DNA from: Salipiger marinus
GTDB taxonomy: Bacteria; Pseudomonadota; Alphaproteobacteria; Rhodobacterales; Rhodobacteraceae
DNA: 64,000 nt
Direction: 5' to 3'
NCBI RefSeq assembly: GCF_900100085.1
Contig: NZ_FNEJ01000004.1
Span: 186,001-250,000 of the forward strand
The notes beneath the pieces are model-generated. The model made no database searches and was not told the origin of the DNA. It saw nothing but the letters and a program-made list of their open reading frames with translations. Numbering within the stretch: position 1 is the first letter of the stretch; every line of letters begins with the position of its first letter. Positions 16,409 to 25,267 of this stretch are shown here, piece after piece. Both the position numbers and the translations under genes were made by a program.

Positions 16409-17413
16409 ATGACACGATTTCTGATCGGTGCCGTGTCGGCGCTGAGCCTGCTGGCAGGCACCGCCACCGCACAGGACTATCCCGCGAAGGAAATTCAGGG
16501 GATCATCCAGTGGGGCGCGGGCGGCTCCACCGACACCGTGATGCGCGCCGTCACCCCCCATGCCGAAGAGGTTCTGGGCGGCACCATCGTGCTGCAGAAC
16601 ATGACCGGCGGCGTCGGCGCCATCGCGCTGAACCACGTGGCGGATGAAGACGCCGATGGCTACAAGCTGCTTATGGGGGCCGAAAACCCGCTGCTTTACA
16701 AGGTGATGGGCCTTGGCGACAAGGATTACTCCGACTTCACCGCGATCAGCATTCTGGCGCGCGGCACGCCGATTCTTGTGGCCAACAACGACGCGCCCTT
16801 CGACGATTATCCGGGCATGCTGGCCTATATCGCCGAAAACCCCGGCGAGCTGCGTTTCGGCTCCACCGGGCCGGGCGGGCTGCCGTCGGTGGTGACCGCG
16901 ATGGTCGAGGCGGTCGAGGGCGATCTGGACGTGATTTCCGTGCCTTATGATGGCGACGGCCCGGCGCTGACCGCGCTGCAGGGCGGGGCCATCGACGTGA
17001 TGCCCGCCGTGCTGGGCGCCTCCATCGAGGCGATCAAGGCCGGCAACATGAAGGCGCTGGCCGTGGTCGATGTCGAGGCCAACGAGTTCCTGCCCGACGT
17101 GCCGCCGGTGCTGGAGTTCAACGAGGGCTACAGCACCTATCTGCCCTGGGGCCCGTTCTTTGGCATCTTCGTCAAGAACGGCACGCCCGAGGATGTGGTG
17201 GCCAAGCTGCAGGATGCGTTCTCGCAATCCGCCGAACAGCAGGCGTTCAAGGATCTGATGGCCACCCGTGGCTTCACCCTGATGAACACCTCCGGGGACG
17301 AGGCGCAGGAGTTCCTGACCAGCTGGCAGAGCAACACCGCATGGCTGCTGCAGGATGCGGGCATGGCCAAGACCTCGCCCGAGGAATTCGGCATCGCCCG
17401 TCCCGGCGAATAA
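16409..17413 (+). CDS. Tripartite tricarboxylate transporter binding protein (TctC/Bug family)
   Basis: A 334-residue periplasmic binding protein. A signal peptide (MTRFLIGAVSALSLLAGTATA-Q) is followed by the Bug-family IQWGAGGSTDTVMRAVTPHAEE start and the NMTGGVGAIALNHV block that closes over the ligand carboxylate. An open frame extends upstream to 16286 but GGGAGG lies just before the ATG at 16409. The order TctC, TctB, TctA is the standard three-part transporter. Bug proteins bind a wide range of organic acids. The downstream shikimate genes make shikimate, quinate or dehydroshikimate the best guess. Confidence 0.94.
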   Translation: MTRFLIGAVSALSLLAGTATAQDYPAKEIQGIIQWGAGGSTDTVMRAVTPHAEEVLGGTIVLQNMTGGVGAIALNHVADEDADGYKLLMGAENPLLYKVMGLGDKDYSDFTAISILARGTPILVANNDAPFDDYPGMLAYIAENPGELRFGSTGPGGLPSVVTAMVEAVEGDLDVISVPYDGDGPALTALQGGAIDVMPAVLGASIEAIKAGNMKALAVVDVEANEFLPDVPPVLEFNEGYSTYLPWGPFFGIFVKNGTPEDVVAKLQDAFSQSAEQQAFKDLMATRGFTLMNTSGDEAQEFLTSWQSNTAWLLQDAGMAKTSPEEFGIARPGE

Positions 17414-17521
17414 GCCTGCCGCGACCGGCCTGCCCGCTGTGGCAGGCCCCCTGCTGGCGCCGCCCTTTTCCGGCAAGAGGGCGGCGCCGTTCATGACCGA
17501 TCCAGCCATCCCGGAGGAGAG

Positions 17522-18094
17522 ATGCAGGACCACGTTCACCCCCACGACTCTGCGCGCGACGGATCCTCGGATGCCACCCCGGGCGGCATGCCCGGCAAAC
17601 GCCGCCCCGGAGAGCTGCTGTTCACCGTGTTTCTGGTGCTGTTCAGCGGCGTGCTGCTGTGGAACGCCTTTGGCATCTCCGGGTTCGAGGCGCTGTCCGG
17701 GCCGGGGGCCGTGCCCATGGCCACCGCTGCGGTGATGCTGGTCAGCGCGCTGATCGTGCTGGTGCGCACCCTGCCGCTGCCGCGCACGACAGACGAGACG
17801 GTGATGCGGGACATCCTGCCGCCGCTGGCCATCGTGATCGTGCTGCTGCTGGTCGCTTACGGCCTGCTGCTGCGGCCCTTGGGCTTTCTGCCGACCTCGG
17901 CGCTGTTCCTGATCGCCGCCATCAAGATCCTGTCGCGGCGCGGCTGGGGTTTCACCGTGGCGGTGTCGCTGGGCAGCCTCGTGCTCATCTATCTGGTATT
18001 CCGCATCGTGTTTTCGGTGCTGATGCCCGCAGGCATCGTGCCCGAGGGCGAGATGCTGCAGGCGCTGCGCGACCTGTTCGGAGGAGGTGTCTGA
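17522..18094 (+). CDS. Tripartite tricarboxylate transporter small subunit (TctB family)
   Basis: A 190-residue membrane protein with about four hydrophobic segments after a polar, His/Asp-rich N-terminus of some 30 residues. This is the layout of the TctB small subunit. The motif-like GFLPTSALFLIAAIKILSRRGW region is typical. GGAGGAG lies just upstream of the ATG. The TGA stop shares one base with the ATG of the large subunit (TGATG), so the two membrane subunits are coupled. Confidence 0.9.
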   Translation: MQDHVHPHDSARDGSSDATPGGMPGKRRPGELLFTVFLVLFSGVLLWNAFGISGFEALSGPGAVPMATAAVMLVSALIVLVRTLPLPRTTDETVMRDILPPLAIVIVLLLVAYGLLLRPLGFLPTSALFLIAAIKILSRRGWGFTVAVSLGSLVLIYLVFRIVFSVLMPAGIVPEGEMLQALRDLFGGGV

Positions 18095-19596
18095 TGGATG
18101 CGCTCATGGCCTTTCTGACCGTCTTCACCCAGCCGCAGCTTCTGCTGCTGGTGGCGGCGGGCACCTTTGCCGGGGTCTATGTCGGGGCGATCCCGGGACT
18201 GTCGGTCACCATGGCGGTGTCGATCCTGATCTCTTTCACCTTCTCGTGGGACGTGCTGCCTGCCATCTCGCTGATGATCGGCGTCTATATGGGCGGGGTC
18301 TATGGCGGGTCGCGCACCGCCATCCTGCTCAACATCCCCGGCGCGCCCTCGGCCATCGCTACCGCCATGGACGGCTATCCCATGGCGCAGCGCGGCGAGG
18401 CGGGCGAGGCCATCGGCATCACCACCGTCATGTCGTTCTTCGGCGGCTTCGTGGGCATCGCCGTGCTGGCGCTGCTGGCCCCCACCGTTTCGGACTTTGC
18501 GATCCGCTTCCAGCCGCGCGATTACATGCTGATCGCCGTGCTGGGGATCCTGCTGGTGGGCTCGCTGTCCTCGGGCTCGCTGGTCAAGGGCATCTTTGCG
18601 GGGGCGCTTGGCATCGGCATCGGCGCCGTGGGGATGGATCCGCTGACCTTCACCGAACGCTTCACCTTCGACATTCCGCTGCTGCGCGGCGGCATCTCCT
18701 TCATCGCGGTGATGATCGGCATGTTCGGCGTGTCCGAGGCGCTGATGCAGCTGCACAACATCGACACGCCCGCGATCAAGCAGAAGATCAGCCGCATCGT
18801 TCCCTCCTTCGGCACGATCCGCAAGCATCTGCCGCTGTCGCTGCAGACCTCCTCGCTGGGGGTGCTGATCGGCGCGCTGCCCGGCACCGGCGGCGACATC
18901 GCGGCGCTGATGGCCTATGACCATGCCAAGCGCGTGACCAAATCCCCCTCGCGCCCCTTCGGGCAGGGCGCCATCGAAGGGCTGGTGGCGCCAGAGACCG
19001 CCAACAACGCCGCCGTGGGCGGGGCCTTCATTCCCATGATGACGCTGGGCATTCCCGGCGACGCGGTGACCGCCATCATGATCGGCGCGCTGTTCATCCA
19101 CGGGCTGAACCCCGGCCCGTTGCTGATGGTCGACCAGCCGGACATGTTCTGGTTCATCGTGGGCGCGCTGGTGACCGCAAACTGCTTCATGCTGCTTTTT
19201 GGCCTGACCGGCATCAAGCTGTTCACCCGCATCGTGGAAATGCCGCGCGCGGTGCTGATCCCGCTGATCCTGCTGCTGTCCATCGTCGGCGCCTATGCGG
19301 TCAACAATGCCATCACCGATGTCTACTGGATGCTGGGCTTCGGGGTCTTCGGCTATTTCATGCGCCATTACGGCTATCCGCTGGGGCCGGTGATCCTTGG
19401 GGTGATCCTGTCGCGGCTGCTGGATGACAACTGGCGCCGCGCCATCATCTCCGAACGCGAGGATCTGGGCCGGTTCTTTTACGGCATCGTCACCAGCCCG
19501 CTGTCGCTGTGCCTGCTGGTGGCGGTCATCCTGATCTTCGTGTCGCAGACCCCGCTCTGGACCCGGTTCCGCAAGAAGGAAAGCTCCGCCAAATGA
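18094..19596 (+). CDS. Tripartite tricarboxylate transporter large permease (TctA family)
   Basis: A 500-residue, about 12-segment permease of the TctA family and of the family's usual length. Characteristic blocks are VGAIPGLSVTMAVSILISFTF, the GGVYGGSRTAILLNIPGAPSAIATAMDGYPMAQRG region, GALPGTGGDIAALMAYDHAK and the mirrored TLGIPGDAVTAIM repeat. The start at 18094 follows GGAGGAGGTG; a much longer upstream frame is a different-frame reading of TctB. The stop overlaps the shikimate dehydrogenase ATG by four bases, which ties uptake to the shikimate-degrading enzymes. Confidence 0.95.
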   Translation: MDALMAFLTVFTQPQLLLLVAAGTFAGVYVGAIPGLSVTMAVSILISFTFSWDVLPAISLMIGVYMGGVYGGSRTAILLNIPGAPSAIATAMDGYPMAQRGEAGEAIGITTVMSFFGGFVGIAVLALLAPTVSDFAIRFQPRDYMLIAVLGILLVGSLSSGSLVKGIFAGALGIGIGAVGMDPLTFTERFTFDIPLLRGGISFIAVMIGMFGVSEALMQLHNIDTPAIKQKISRIVPSFGTIRKHLPLSLQTSSLGVLIGALPGTGGDIAALMAYDHAKRVTKSPSRPFGQGAIEGLVAPETANNAAVGGAFIPMMTLGIPGDAVTAIMIGALFIHGLNPGPLLMVDQPDMFWFIVGALVTANCFMLLFGLTGIKLFTRIVEMPRAVLIPLILLLSIVGAYAVNNAITDVYWMLGFGVFGYFMRHYGYPLGPVILGVILSRLLDDNWRRAIISEREDLGRFFYGIVTSPLSLCLLVAVILIFVSQTPLWTRFRKKESSAK

Positions 19597-20426
19597 CCGC
19601 CCCCGACATCCGTCTTGGCCTGATCGGCGACAATATCGCGGCCTCCCGCTCGCCGCGCCTGCACGAACTGGCGGGGCTGCAGAATGCCCGCGTGGTGCAG
19701 TATGACCGGCTGGTGCCGCAGGATCTGGGCCAAAGCTGGGACGCGATCTTTGACGGGCTGGCGGCCAAGGGCTATCGCGGCACCAACATCACCTATCCCT
19801 ACAAGGAAAAGGTGGTGCCGCGCCTTGTCATCGAGGATCCGCTGGTGCGGGCCATCGGCGCCTGCAACACCGCGATTTTTGATCAGGGCCGGGCGCTTGG
19901 CCACAACACCGATTACAGCGGCTTTGTCGCCGCCTATCGCCGCCTGCGGGGCGACACGCCCACCGGGCCGGTGCTGATGATCGGCACCGGCGGGGTGGGC
20001 CGCGCCGTGGCCTTCGGGCTGGTGGCGCTTGGCACGCCAGAGATCCGGCTGGTGGACATGGATCCCGCCAAGGCCCGCGCGCTGGCCGAGGATCTGCGCG
20101 CCGCAGCCCCCGGGCTGCGGGTGATCGTGGGCGAGGATGCCGCCACGGCGGCGCAGGGCGCCGAGGGGCTGATCAACTGCACCCCCGTCGGCATGGTCGG
20201 CAAGCCCGGCACGCCGCTGCCCGCCACAGCCATGGCCAGCGGCACATGGGCCTTTGACGCGGTCTATACCCCGGTGGACACGCAGTTCCTGACCGATGCC
20301 GCCGCGCGCGGCCTGCAGATCCTGTCGGGCTGGGAGCTGTTTTTCTATCAGGGCGTACATGCATGGACGCTTTTCACCGGCCTGCCGCTGGACGAGGCGC
20401 GGCTGCGCGCCGATCTTCTGGCCTGA
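19593..20426 (+). CDS. Shikimate/quinate dehydrogenase, AroE/YdiB family
   Basis: A 277-residue NAD(P)-dependent dehydrogenase of the AroE family, interconverting shikimate and 3-dehydroshikimate (or quinate and 3-dehydroquinate). Substrate-binding serines sit in AASRSP (Ser18, Ser20). The catalytic pair is Lys71 in NITYPYKEK and Asp107 in NTDYSGF, and Asn92 is also conserved. The nucleotide-binding loop GTGGVGRAV is at about 128-136, with the cofactor-selecting loop ending LVDMD. An acidic residue after the second strand (VDMD) favours NAD over NADP, which fits catabolism. It overlaps tctA by four bases and precedes the 3-dehydroshikimate dehydratase, so it is read as catabolic rather than biosynthetic. 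Confidence 0.92.
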   Translation: MTAPDIRLGLIGDNIAASRSPRLHELAGLQNARVVQYDRLVPQDLGQSWDAIFDGLAAKGYRGTNITYPYKEKVVPRLVIEDPLVRAIGACNTAIFDQGRALGHNTDYSGFVAAYRRLRGDTPTGPVLMIGTGGVGRAVAFGLVALGTPEIRLVDMDPAKARALAEDLRAAAPGLRVIVGEDAATAAQGAEGLINCTPVGMVGKPGTPLPATAMASGTWAFDAVYTPVDTQFLTDAAARGLQILSGWELFFYQGVHAWTLFTGLPLDEARLRADLLA

Positions 20427-20465
20427 GCCGCCGCATTTCTCCGTTCCGCCTCTGGAGGGCCTGTC

Positions 20466-22352
20466 ATGAAAACCTCGATCGCCACCGTGTCCGTGTCCGG
20501 GGATCTGCGCGAAAAGCTGGAGGCGATCGCCGCTGCGGGCTTTGACGGAATCGAGATCTTCGAACAGGATTTTATCGCCCATGACGGCAGTCCGCGCGAT
20601 GTGGGCAACATGGTGCGCGATCACGGGCTGGAAATCGCGCTGTTCCAGCCCTTCCGCGATTTCGAAGGCCTGCCCGAACCGCTGCGCGCCAAGGCCTTTG
20701 ACCGGGCGGAGCGCAAGTTCGACCTGATGCAGGAACTGGGCACGGATCTGGTGCTGGTCTGCTCCTCGGTGCATCCGCAGGCCTTGGGCGGCATCGACCG
20801 CGCCGCCGCCGATTTCCGCGAACTGGGCGAACGGGCGGCCAGACGCGGGCTGCGCGTCGGATACGAGGCGCTGTGCTGGGGCCGCCATGTCAACGACCAC
20901 CGCGACGCATGGGAAATCGTGCGCCGCGCCGACCATCCCAATGTCGGGCTGATCGTCGACAGCTTCCACACGCTGGGCCGCAAGCTGTCGCCCGAAACCC
21001 TGCGCGGCATTCCCGGCGACCGCATCTTCTTCGTGCAGATGGCCGATGCCCCGCTGATCGAGATGGACCTGCTCTACTGGTCGCGCCATTTCCGCAACAT
21101 GCCCGGCGAGGGCGATCTGGACGTGACCGGCTTTCTGCGCGCGGTGCTGGCGGCGGGCTATCAGGGGCCGCTGTCGCTGGAAATCTTCAACGACCAGTTC
21201 CGCGGCGCCAATACCGCGCAGGTGGCGCGCGATGGCTACCGGTCGCTGGTGGCGCTGATGGATGACGTGCGCCGCACCGAACCCGACCTGCCGCAGACCC
21301 TGCCCGCGCTGCCGCCGCGCGTCCGGCCCGAAGGCGTGGCCTTTGTGGAGTTTGCCGCACAGGGGCGCGAGGCGCAGCATCTGGCCGGGCTGCTGGACAC
21401 GCTGGGTTTCGCCCGCGCCGCCACCCACCGCAACAAGGCGCTGACGCTCTGGCAGCAGGGCGAAATCCGCATCGTGGTGAACGAGGAAACCTCGGGCCAT
21501 GCCGCCCATGCGTGGAACGCGCGCGGCACCACGGTCTGCGATCTTGGGCTGGCGGTCAGTTCCGCCCGCGACGCGCTGGCCCGCGCCACCGCCACCGGGG
21601 CGGAGCCGTTTTCCCAGCCGCTTGGCATCGGCGAGCTCGACATTCCCGCGATCCGGGGGCTGGGCGGATCGGTGCTGCATTTCATCGACAGCGGATCGGG
21701 GCTCGACCGGGTGTGGGAGGTGGAGTTCGACCCCATCCCCGGCGCGGATCTGGCAGGCGCCGGGCTGACCCGGATCGACCATCTGGCCCAGACCATGAGC
21801 TATGAAGACATGCTGAGCTGGACGCTGTTCTACACCGCGATCTTTGACGTGCGCAAAAGCCCGATGGTCGACGTGATCGACCCCGACGGGCTGGTGCGGT
21901 CGCAGGTGGTGGAGGCGCAGGACGGCGCGCTGCGCATCACCCTGAACGGGGCGGACACCCATCGCACGCTGGCGGGGCGGTTTCTGGCGGACAGCTTCGG
22001 CGCCTCGGTCCAGCATCTGGCGCTGGAAAGCGCGGATATTTTCGACACGGCGGCACGGCTTGCCGCGCGCGGGTTCGAGCCGCTGCCGATCCCGGCCAAT
22101 TATTACGACGACCTGACCGCGCGCTTCGATTTCCCCCCCGGCCTGCTGGAACGGATGCAGGCCGCGCAGGTCATGTATGACCGCGACAGCCGGGGCGAGT
22201 TCTTTCAGCTCTATTCCGGCAGCTTCGCGGGCGGGCTGTTCTTCGAGATCCTGCAGCGCAGCGGTTATGGCGGCTATGGCGCCCCCAACGCGCCCTTCCG
22301 CATCGCGGCGCAAAAGCGGCGGCTGGGACCAAAGGGCATGCCCGCCCGGTAA
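20466..22352 (+). CDS. quiC: 3-dehydroshikimate dehydratase, bifunctional QuiC/HPPD-like fusion
   Basis: A 628-residue fusion. The N-terminal TIM-barrel (about 1-275) is 3-dehydroshikimate dehydratase, which forms protocatechuate. Its metal ligands are Glu134 (VGYEALCWG), Asp165 (LIVDSFHT), Gln191 (FVQMAD) and Glu239 (LSLEIFND), the same four positions as in the Pseudomonas putida enzyme as I recall it. The C-terminal half (about 290-625) is a vicinal-oxygen-chelate domain like 4-hydroxyphenylpyruvate dioxygenase (RIDHLAQTM, FFEILQRSGYGGYG), a fusion known in this family. Product feeds directly into the convergent pca genes. GGAGGG lies upstream of the ATG. Confidence 0.95.
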   Translation: MKTSIATVSVSGDLREKLEAIAAAGFDGIEIFEQDFIAHDGSPRDVGNMVRDHGLEIALFQPFRDFEGLPEPLRAKAFDRAERKFDLMQELGTDLVLVCSSVHPQALGGIDRAAADFRELGERAARRGLRVGYEALCWGRHVNDHRDAWEIVRRADHPNVGLIVDSFHTLGRKLSPETLRGIPGDRIFFVQMADAPLIEMDLLYWSRHFRNMPGEGDLDVTGFLRAVLAAGYQGPLSLEIFNDQFRGANTAQVARDGYRSLVALMDDVRRTEPDLPQTLPALPPRVRPEGVAFVEFAAQGREAQHLAGLLDTLGFARAATHRNKALTLWQQGEIRIVVNEETSGHAAHAWNARGTTVCDLGLAVSSARDALARATATGAEPFSQPLGIGELDIPAIRGLGGSVLHFIDSGSGLDRVWEVEFDPIPGADLAGAGLTRIDHLAQTMSYEDMLSWTLFYTAIFDVRKSPMVDVIDPDGLVRSQVVEAQDGALRITLNGADTHRTLAGRFLADSFGASVQHLALESADIFDTAARLAARGFEPLPIPANYYDDLTARFDFPPGLLERMQAAQVMYDRDSRGEFFQLYSGSFAGGLFFEILQRSGYGGYGAPNAPFRIAAQKRRLGPKGMPAR

Positions 22353-22360
22353 GGCATGCT

Positions 22361-23428
22361 TCAGGGCGTGCCGATCCGGGTGATGCGCTGCGTCATGTCC
22401 TGCGCCACCGCCAGCGCGCGGGCCGTGGCAGCCAGCATCTGCGGCAGCACCATCCATTCCAGCGTCCAAGCGCTGCCGGACCGTTCCTGTTCATGCACCA
22501 TGGCCAGATGCAGGGCCGACAGCTGCACCGCGTTGAACCGGGCCAGCGTCACCAGCAGTTCGGCGGACACCGGGTTCTGCTTGTGCGGCATGGCCGAGGA
22601 TCCGCCGCCGCCGGTCAGGGTGATCTCGTCCAGCCCCTGCTGCGCCATCAGCGCCACGTCCTGCCCCATCTTGCCAAGGCTGCCGGTCACCAGCGACAGC
22701 AGGTTCGCATAGTCGGCGATGCCCTCGCGCATCGCATGCCACGCGCGCGGCGCGGGCTGCAGCCCAAGTGCCGCCGCGACATCCGCCACCACCTGATCGG
22801 CCCTGTCCCCAAGCGCCCTGCGGTCGCCCGAGGCGCCGCCGACCTGCACCCGTTCGACCCGGGGCCGCAGCGCCGCCAGACGCGCGGCATGACCCTCCAG
22901 CGGCAGCCGCCAGACCTGCAGCCGGTCGGCCACGGTGATCTGCGTCGCGGCCTGCATCCGGGTGCGCCCCATCAGCGGCGCAGCACCAAACCGCGCCTCC
23001 AGCGCCGCAAGCCCGGCCTGAACCGCCTCCAGCCGCGCGGCGATCAGATCCGAGGCCTCGACCAGCGTGCAGGCCAGCGCGCTGTCCACCACATCCTGCG
23101 AAGTAGCACCCTTGTGCAGCGCCCCCGCAGGCGCGACCTGTTTGAGCTGCGCCACCAGCCGGGGCACCGGCACGCCATCCTGCGCCATGCCCGCCGCCAG
23201 ATCGGCCCGGTCGATCCGCGCGGCCTCGATGGCGCGGGCGGCGGTCTCCGCCTGGCCCGCGTCAAAGATCCCGGCCCGCCCGCAGGCGCGGCTCCATGCC
23301 GCCTCGAAGGCGAGCATATGCGCCAGCTGCCGGTCCGGTGACAGGATTGCGGCCATGTCGGCATCGCCGAACAGCCCCGACAGCCACGGATGGTCGAAAA
23401 CGCCGCTGCCCTGCGGATCAGAGGTCAA
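22361..23428 (-). CDS. pcaB: 3-carboxy-cis,cis-muconate cycloisomerase
   Basis: A 355-residue member of the fumarase/aspartase superfamily that cyclises 3-carboxymuconate to 4-carboxymuconolactone. The signature GGGGSSAMPHKQNPVSAELL is at about residues 274-293, with the catalytic serine in the mobile loop. GALHKGATSQDVVDSA is at about 100-115. The protein is slightly shorter than many PcaB proteins (about 350-450). It is the last gene of the pcaCHGB operon and overlaps pcaG by 11 bases. Its stop lies nine bases from the convergent quiC stop. Confidence 0.95.
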   Translation of the reverse strand: MTSDPQGSGVFDHPWLSGLFGDADMAAILSPDRQLAHMLAFEAAWSRACGRAGIFDAGQAETAARAIEAARIDRADLAAGMAQDGVPVPRLVAQLKQVAPAGALHKGATSQDVVDSALACTLVEASDLIAARLEAVQAGLAALEARFGAAPLMGRTRMQAATQITVADRLQVWRLPLEGHAARLAALRPRVERVQVGGASGDRRALGDRADQVVADVAAALGLQPAPRAWHAMREGIADYANLLSLVTGSLGKMGQDVALMAQQGLDEITLTGGGGSSAMPHKQNPVSAELLVTLARFNAVQLSALHLAMVHEQERSGSAWTLEWMVLPQMLAATARALAVAQDMTQRITRIGTP

Positions 23429-24017
23429 GGAACACCGTCTCCTTGGGGCCCTGCAGATGGATGTCGAAGCGGTAGCGCCCTTCGTCCAGCTTGCGGGCGA
23501 TCAGCGTCTCGACCCGGGGGCGCTGTTCGATGCGCGCCAGCAGCGGATCGGCGGAATTGTCCTCGTCCTCGAAATAGACCCGGGTGCTGAGCCCGATATT
23601 GATGCCGCGCGCCACGATCCAGAGCGAGACATGCGGCGCCGAGACCAGACCGCCGCGCCCGCGCACCGGGCCGGGCTTGACGGTGCGCAGGGTGAATTCC
23701 CCCGACTGCGCATCGGCGGCAAAGCGGCAGAAGCCGGTCAGCCCCGGATCCGCCCCCGGCTGGCCGGGAAAGATCCCCGCCGCGTCGCATTGCCAGCTTT
23801 CGATCATCGCGTCGCGCATCGCCCAGCCGGTGCCGTCATGCACCGAACCGGTGATCTCGATGATCTGGCCCGTCACCTCCCCGCAAAGCGGCGAGGTGCC
23901 GATTTCCTCGTCAAAGCTGCCGGGATTGCCCGCATAGCTGGGCATCAGCCCGATATGCACATAAGGCCCCGCCGTCTGAGAGGCGGTTTCAGGCAGGGTG
24001 TCCAGTTTCTGCACCAT
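23418..24017 (-). CDS. pcaG: Protocatechuate 3,4-dioxygenase alpha subunit
   Basis: A 199-residue intradiol dioxygenase alpha subunit, the partner of PcaH in the Fe(III) enzyme that opens the protocatechuate ring. QTAGPYVHIGLMP (about 15-27) and GRGGLVSAPHVSLWIVARGINIGLSTRVYFEDE (about 135-168) are typical. As usual for alpha subunits it lacks the full Tyr/Tyr/His/His iron set. It starts three bases after the pcaH stop and overlaps pcaB at its end. Confidence 0.95.
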   Translation of the reverse strand: MVQKLDTLPETASQTAGPYVHIGLMPSYAGNPGSFDEEIGTSPLCGEVTGQIIEITGSVHDGTGWAMRDAMIESWQCDAAGIFPGQPGADPGLTGFCRFAADAQSGEFTLRTVKPGPVRGRGGLVSAPHVSLWIVARGINIGLSTRVYFEDEDNSADPLLARIEQRPRVETLIARKLDEGRYRFDIHLQGPKETVFLDL

Positions 24018-24020
24018 GGG

Positions 24021-24764
24021 TCACATCCCCTCGAGCTTGTTTTCGAACATGGTCTGGCGGCGGCCACGCAGCACGATGTCGAATTTATAGGCCAGATAAT
24101 CCAGCGGGCGCGACATGGAGAAATCCAGAGGCGCCACCAGCCGGTCAAGCGCGCTGCGATCCTTGACCGTCGCGGCGATGGGGCAATGCGCGATCAGCGG
24201 GTCGCCCTCGAAATAAAGCTGGGTGATCAGCCGCTGGCCGAAGCTGTGGCCAAAGACCGACACATGGATGTGCATGGGCCGCCAGTCATTGCCGCGATTG
24301 GGCCAAGGATAGGCGCCGGGCCGGATGGTCAGGAACTGATAGCGGCCTTCGTCATCTGTCAGCGTGCGCCCGCAGCCGCCGAAATTGGGATCAAGCGGCG
24401 CGAAATAGCTGTCCTTCACATGGCGATAGCGCCCGCCCGCATTGGCCTGCCAGACCTCCACCAGCGTCTGCGGCACGGGCCGGGCGTTTTCGTCCAGCAC
24501 ACGGCCATGCACCAGAATGCGCTCTCCAACCGCAGGGGCGGCGCCGCGGGTCCAGTTCAGGATCAGGTTGTTGTCAAGCGGCCCAAGCCGGGCGTGACCG
24601 AAGCGCGGCCCGGTCTCTTCCGAGGGCGTGCTTTCCATCGACAGCAGCGGCAGGTTCGGCGCGCGGGTGACGCTGGTCTTGTAATCGGGATCATAGGGCA
24701 CCGGGTGGATGCTGCGGTTGCGCGGGATCAGCGGCCCGGCATCGCGCGACGGGGTCAAGGTCAT
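24021..24764 (-). CDS. pcaH: Protocatechuate 3,4-dioxygenase beta subunit
   Basis: A 247-residue catalytic subunit. The four iron ligands can be placed as Tyr113 (GGRYRH), Tyr152 (GAYPW), His165 and His167 (RPMHIHVSVFG). The N-terminal PVPYDPDYKTSVTRAP block is typical of PcaH. It converts protocatechuate to 3-carboxy-cis,cis-muconate with O2. The start overlaps the pcaC stop by four bases and the end is three bases from pcaG, so the subunits are made together. Confidence 0.96.
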   Translation of the reverse strand: MTLTPSRDAGPLIPRNRSIHPVPYDPDYKTSVTRAPNLPLLSMESTPSEETGPRFGHARLGPLDNNLILNWTRGAAPAVGERILVHGRVLDENARPVPQTLVEVWQANAGGRYRHVKDSYFAPLDPNFGGCGRTLTDDEGRYQFLTIRPGAYPWPNRGNDWRPMHIHVSVFGHSFGQRLITQLYFEGDPLIAHCPIAATVKDRSALDRLVAPLDFSMSRPLDYLAYKFDIVLRGRRQTMFENKLEGM

Positions 24765-25144
24765 TGCGCGGTCTCCTCCATCTCCGCATAGGTCTGCCGC
24801 GCCAGTTTCAGCGCGTGATTGGCGCGCGGCACACCCGCATAGATCGCCACATGCTGCAGCGCCTCGGCCACATCGGCCATCGACGCGCCGGTGCGGGCGG
24901 TGGCGCGGATATGCATCGGGATTTCCTCGAAATTGCCGGTCGCGGCCAGCAGCGCAATGGTCAGCATCGACCGTTCCCGCCGCGTGATCCGGTCAGAGGC
25001 CCAGACCGTGCCCCATGCGCTTTCGGTGATCAGGCTCTGGAACGGCGTGTCGAATTCGGTCTTGGCGGCCTCGGCGCGGGCGACATGGGCCTCGCCCAGC
25101 ACCTCGCGGCGGACGGCCATGCCACGGTCATAGGTCTGGCTCAT
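24761..25144 (-). CDS. pcaC: 4-carboxymuconolactone decarboxylase
   Basis: A 127-residue stand-alone PcaC, which decarboxylates gamma-carboxymuconolactone to beta-ketoadipate enol-lactone. The alpha-helical fold signature includes WGTVWASDRITRRERSMLTIALLAATG and PMHIRATARTGASMADVAEALQHVAIYAGVPRANHAL. The length matches the single-domain form, so it is not a PcaL (PcaC-PcaD fusion). It is the first gene of this operon, divergent from pcaQ. In many alphaproteobacteria a pcaD gene stands upstream in the same operon; none is here. Confidence 0.94.
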   Translation of the reverse strand: MSQTYDRGMAVRREVLGEAHVARAEAAKTEFDTPFQSLITESAWGTVWASDRITRRERSMLTIALLAATGNFEEIPMHIRATARTGASMADVAEALQHVAIYAGVPRANHALKLARQTYAEMEETAQ

Positions 25145-25172
25145 GCGGTCTTCCTTCTGTCAGGCGGGCGGG

Positions 25173-25183
25173 CATCCATAACC
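25173..25183. promoter_or_regulatory. PcaQ half-site, CATCCATAACC copy 1
   Basis: CATCCATAACC occurs here and again at 25247-25257 in the divergent pcaC-pcaQ gap. ATAACC is the left arm of the known PcaQ target (ATAACC-N4-GGTTAA in rhizobia). This copy lies next to pcaC but has no clear right arm. Confidence 0.45.
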
Positions 25184-25246
25184 GATGCCACGTCAAACCC
25201 AAGGGTGACACGGATTTTCCGTTGGCAAAACTACAAACTCGTGCCA

Positions 25247-25267
25247 CATCCATAACCCCATGGTTTT
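25247..25267. promoter_or_regulatory. PcaQ-type box ATAACC-N4-GGTTTT
   Basis: The second CATCCATAACC runs into CCAT and GGTTTT, which gives an almost complete PcaQ box. The four-base spacer contains the first candidate ATG of pcaQ (25260). That suggests either autorepression at the translation start or that the real start is the second ATG at 25278. Confidence 0.55.

Noticed and set aside
19479-22469. A 996-codon minus-strand frame opposite shikimate dehydrogenase and quiC
   Set aside because: Antisense shadow; catalytic residues of both plus-strand enzymes are intact.
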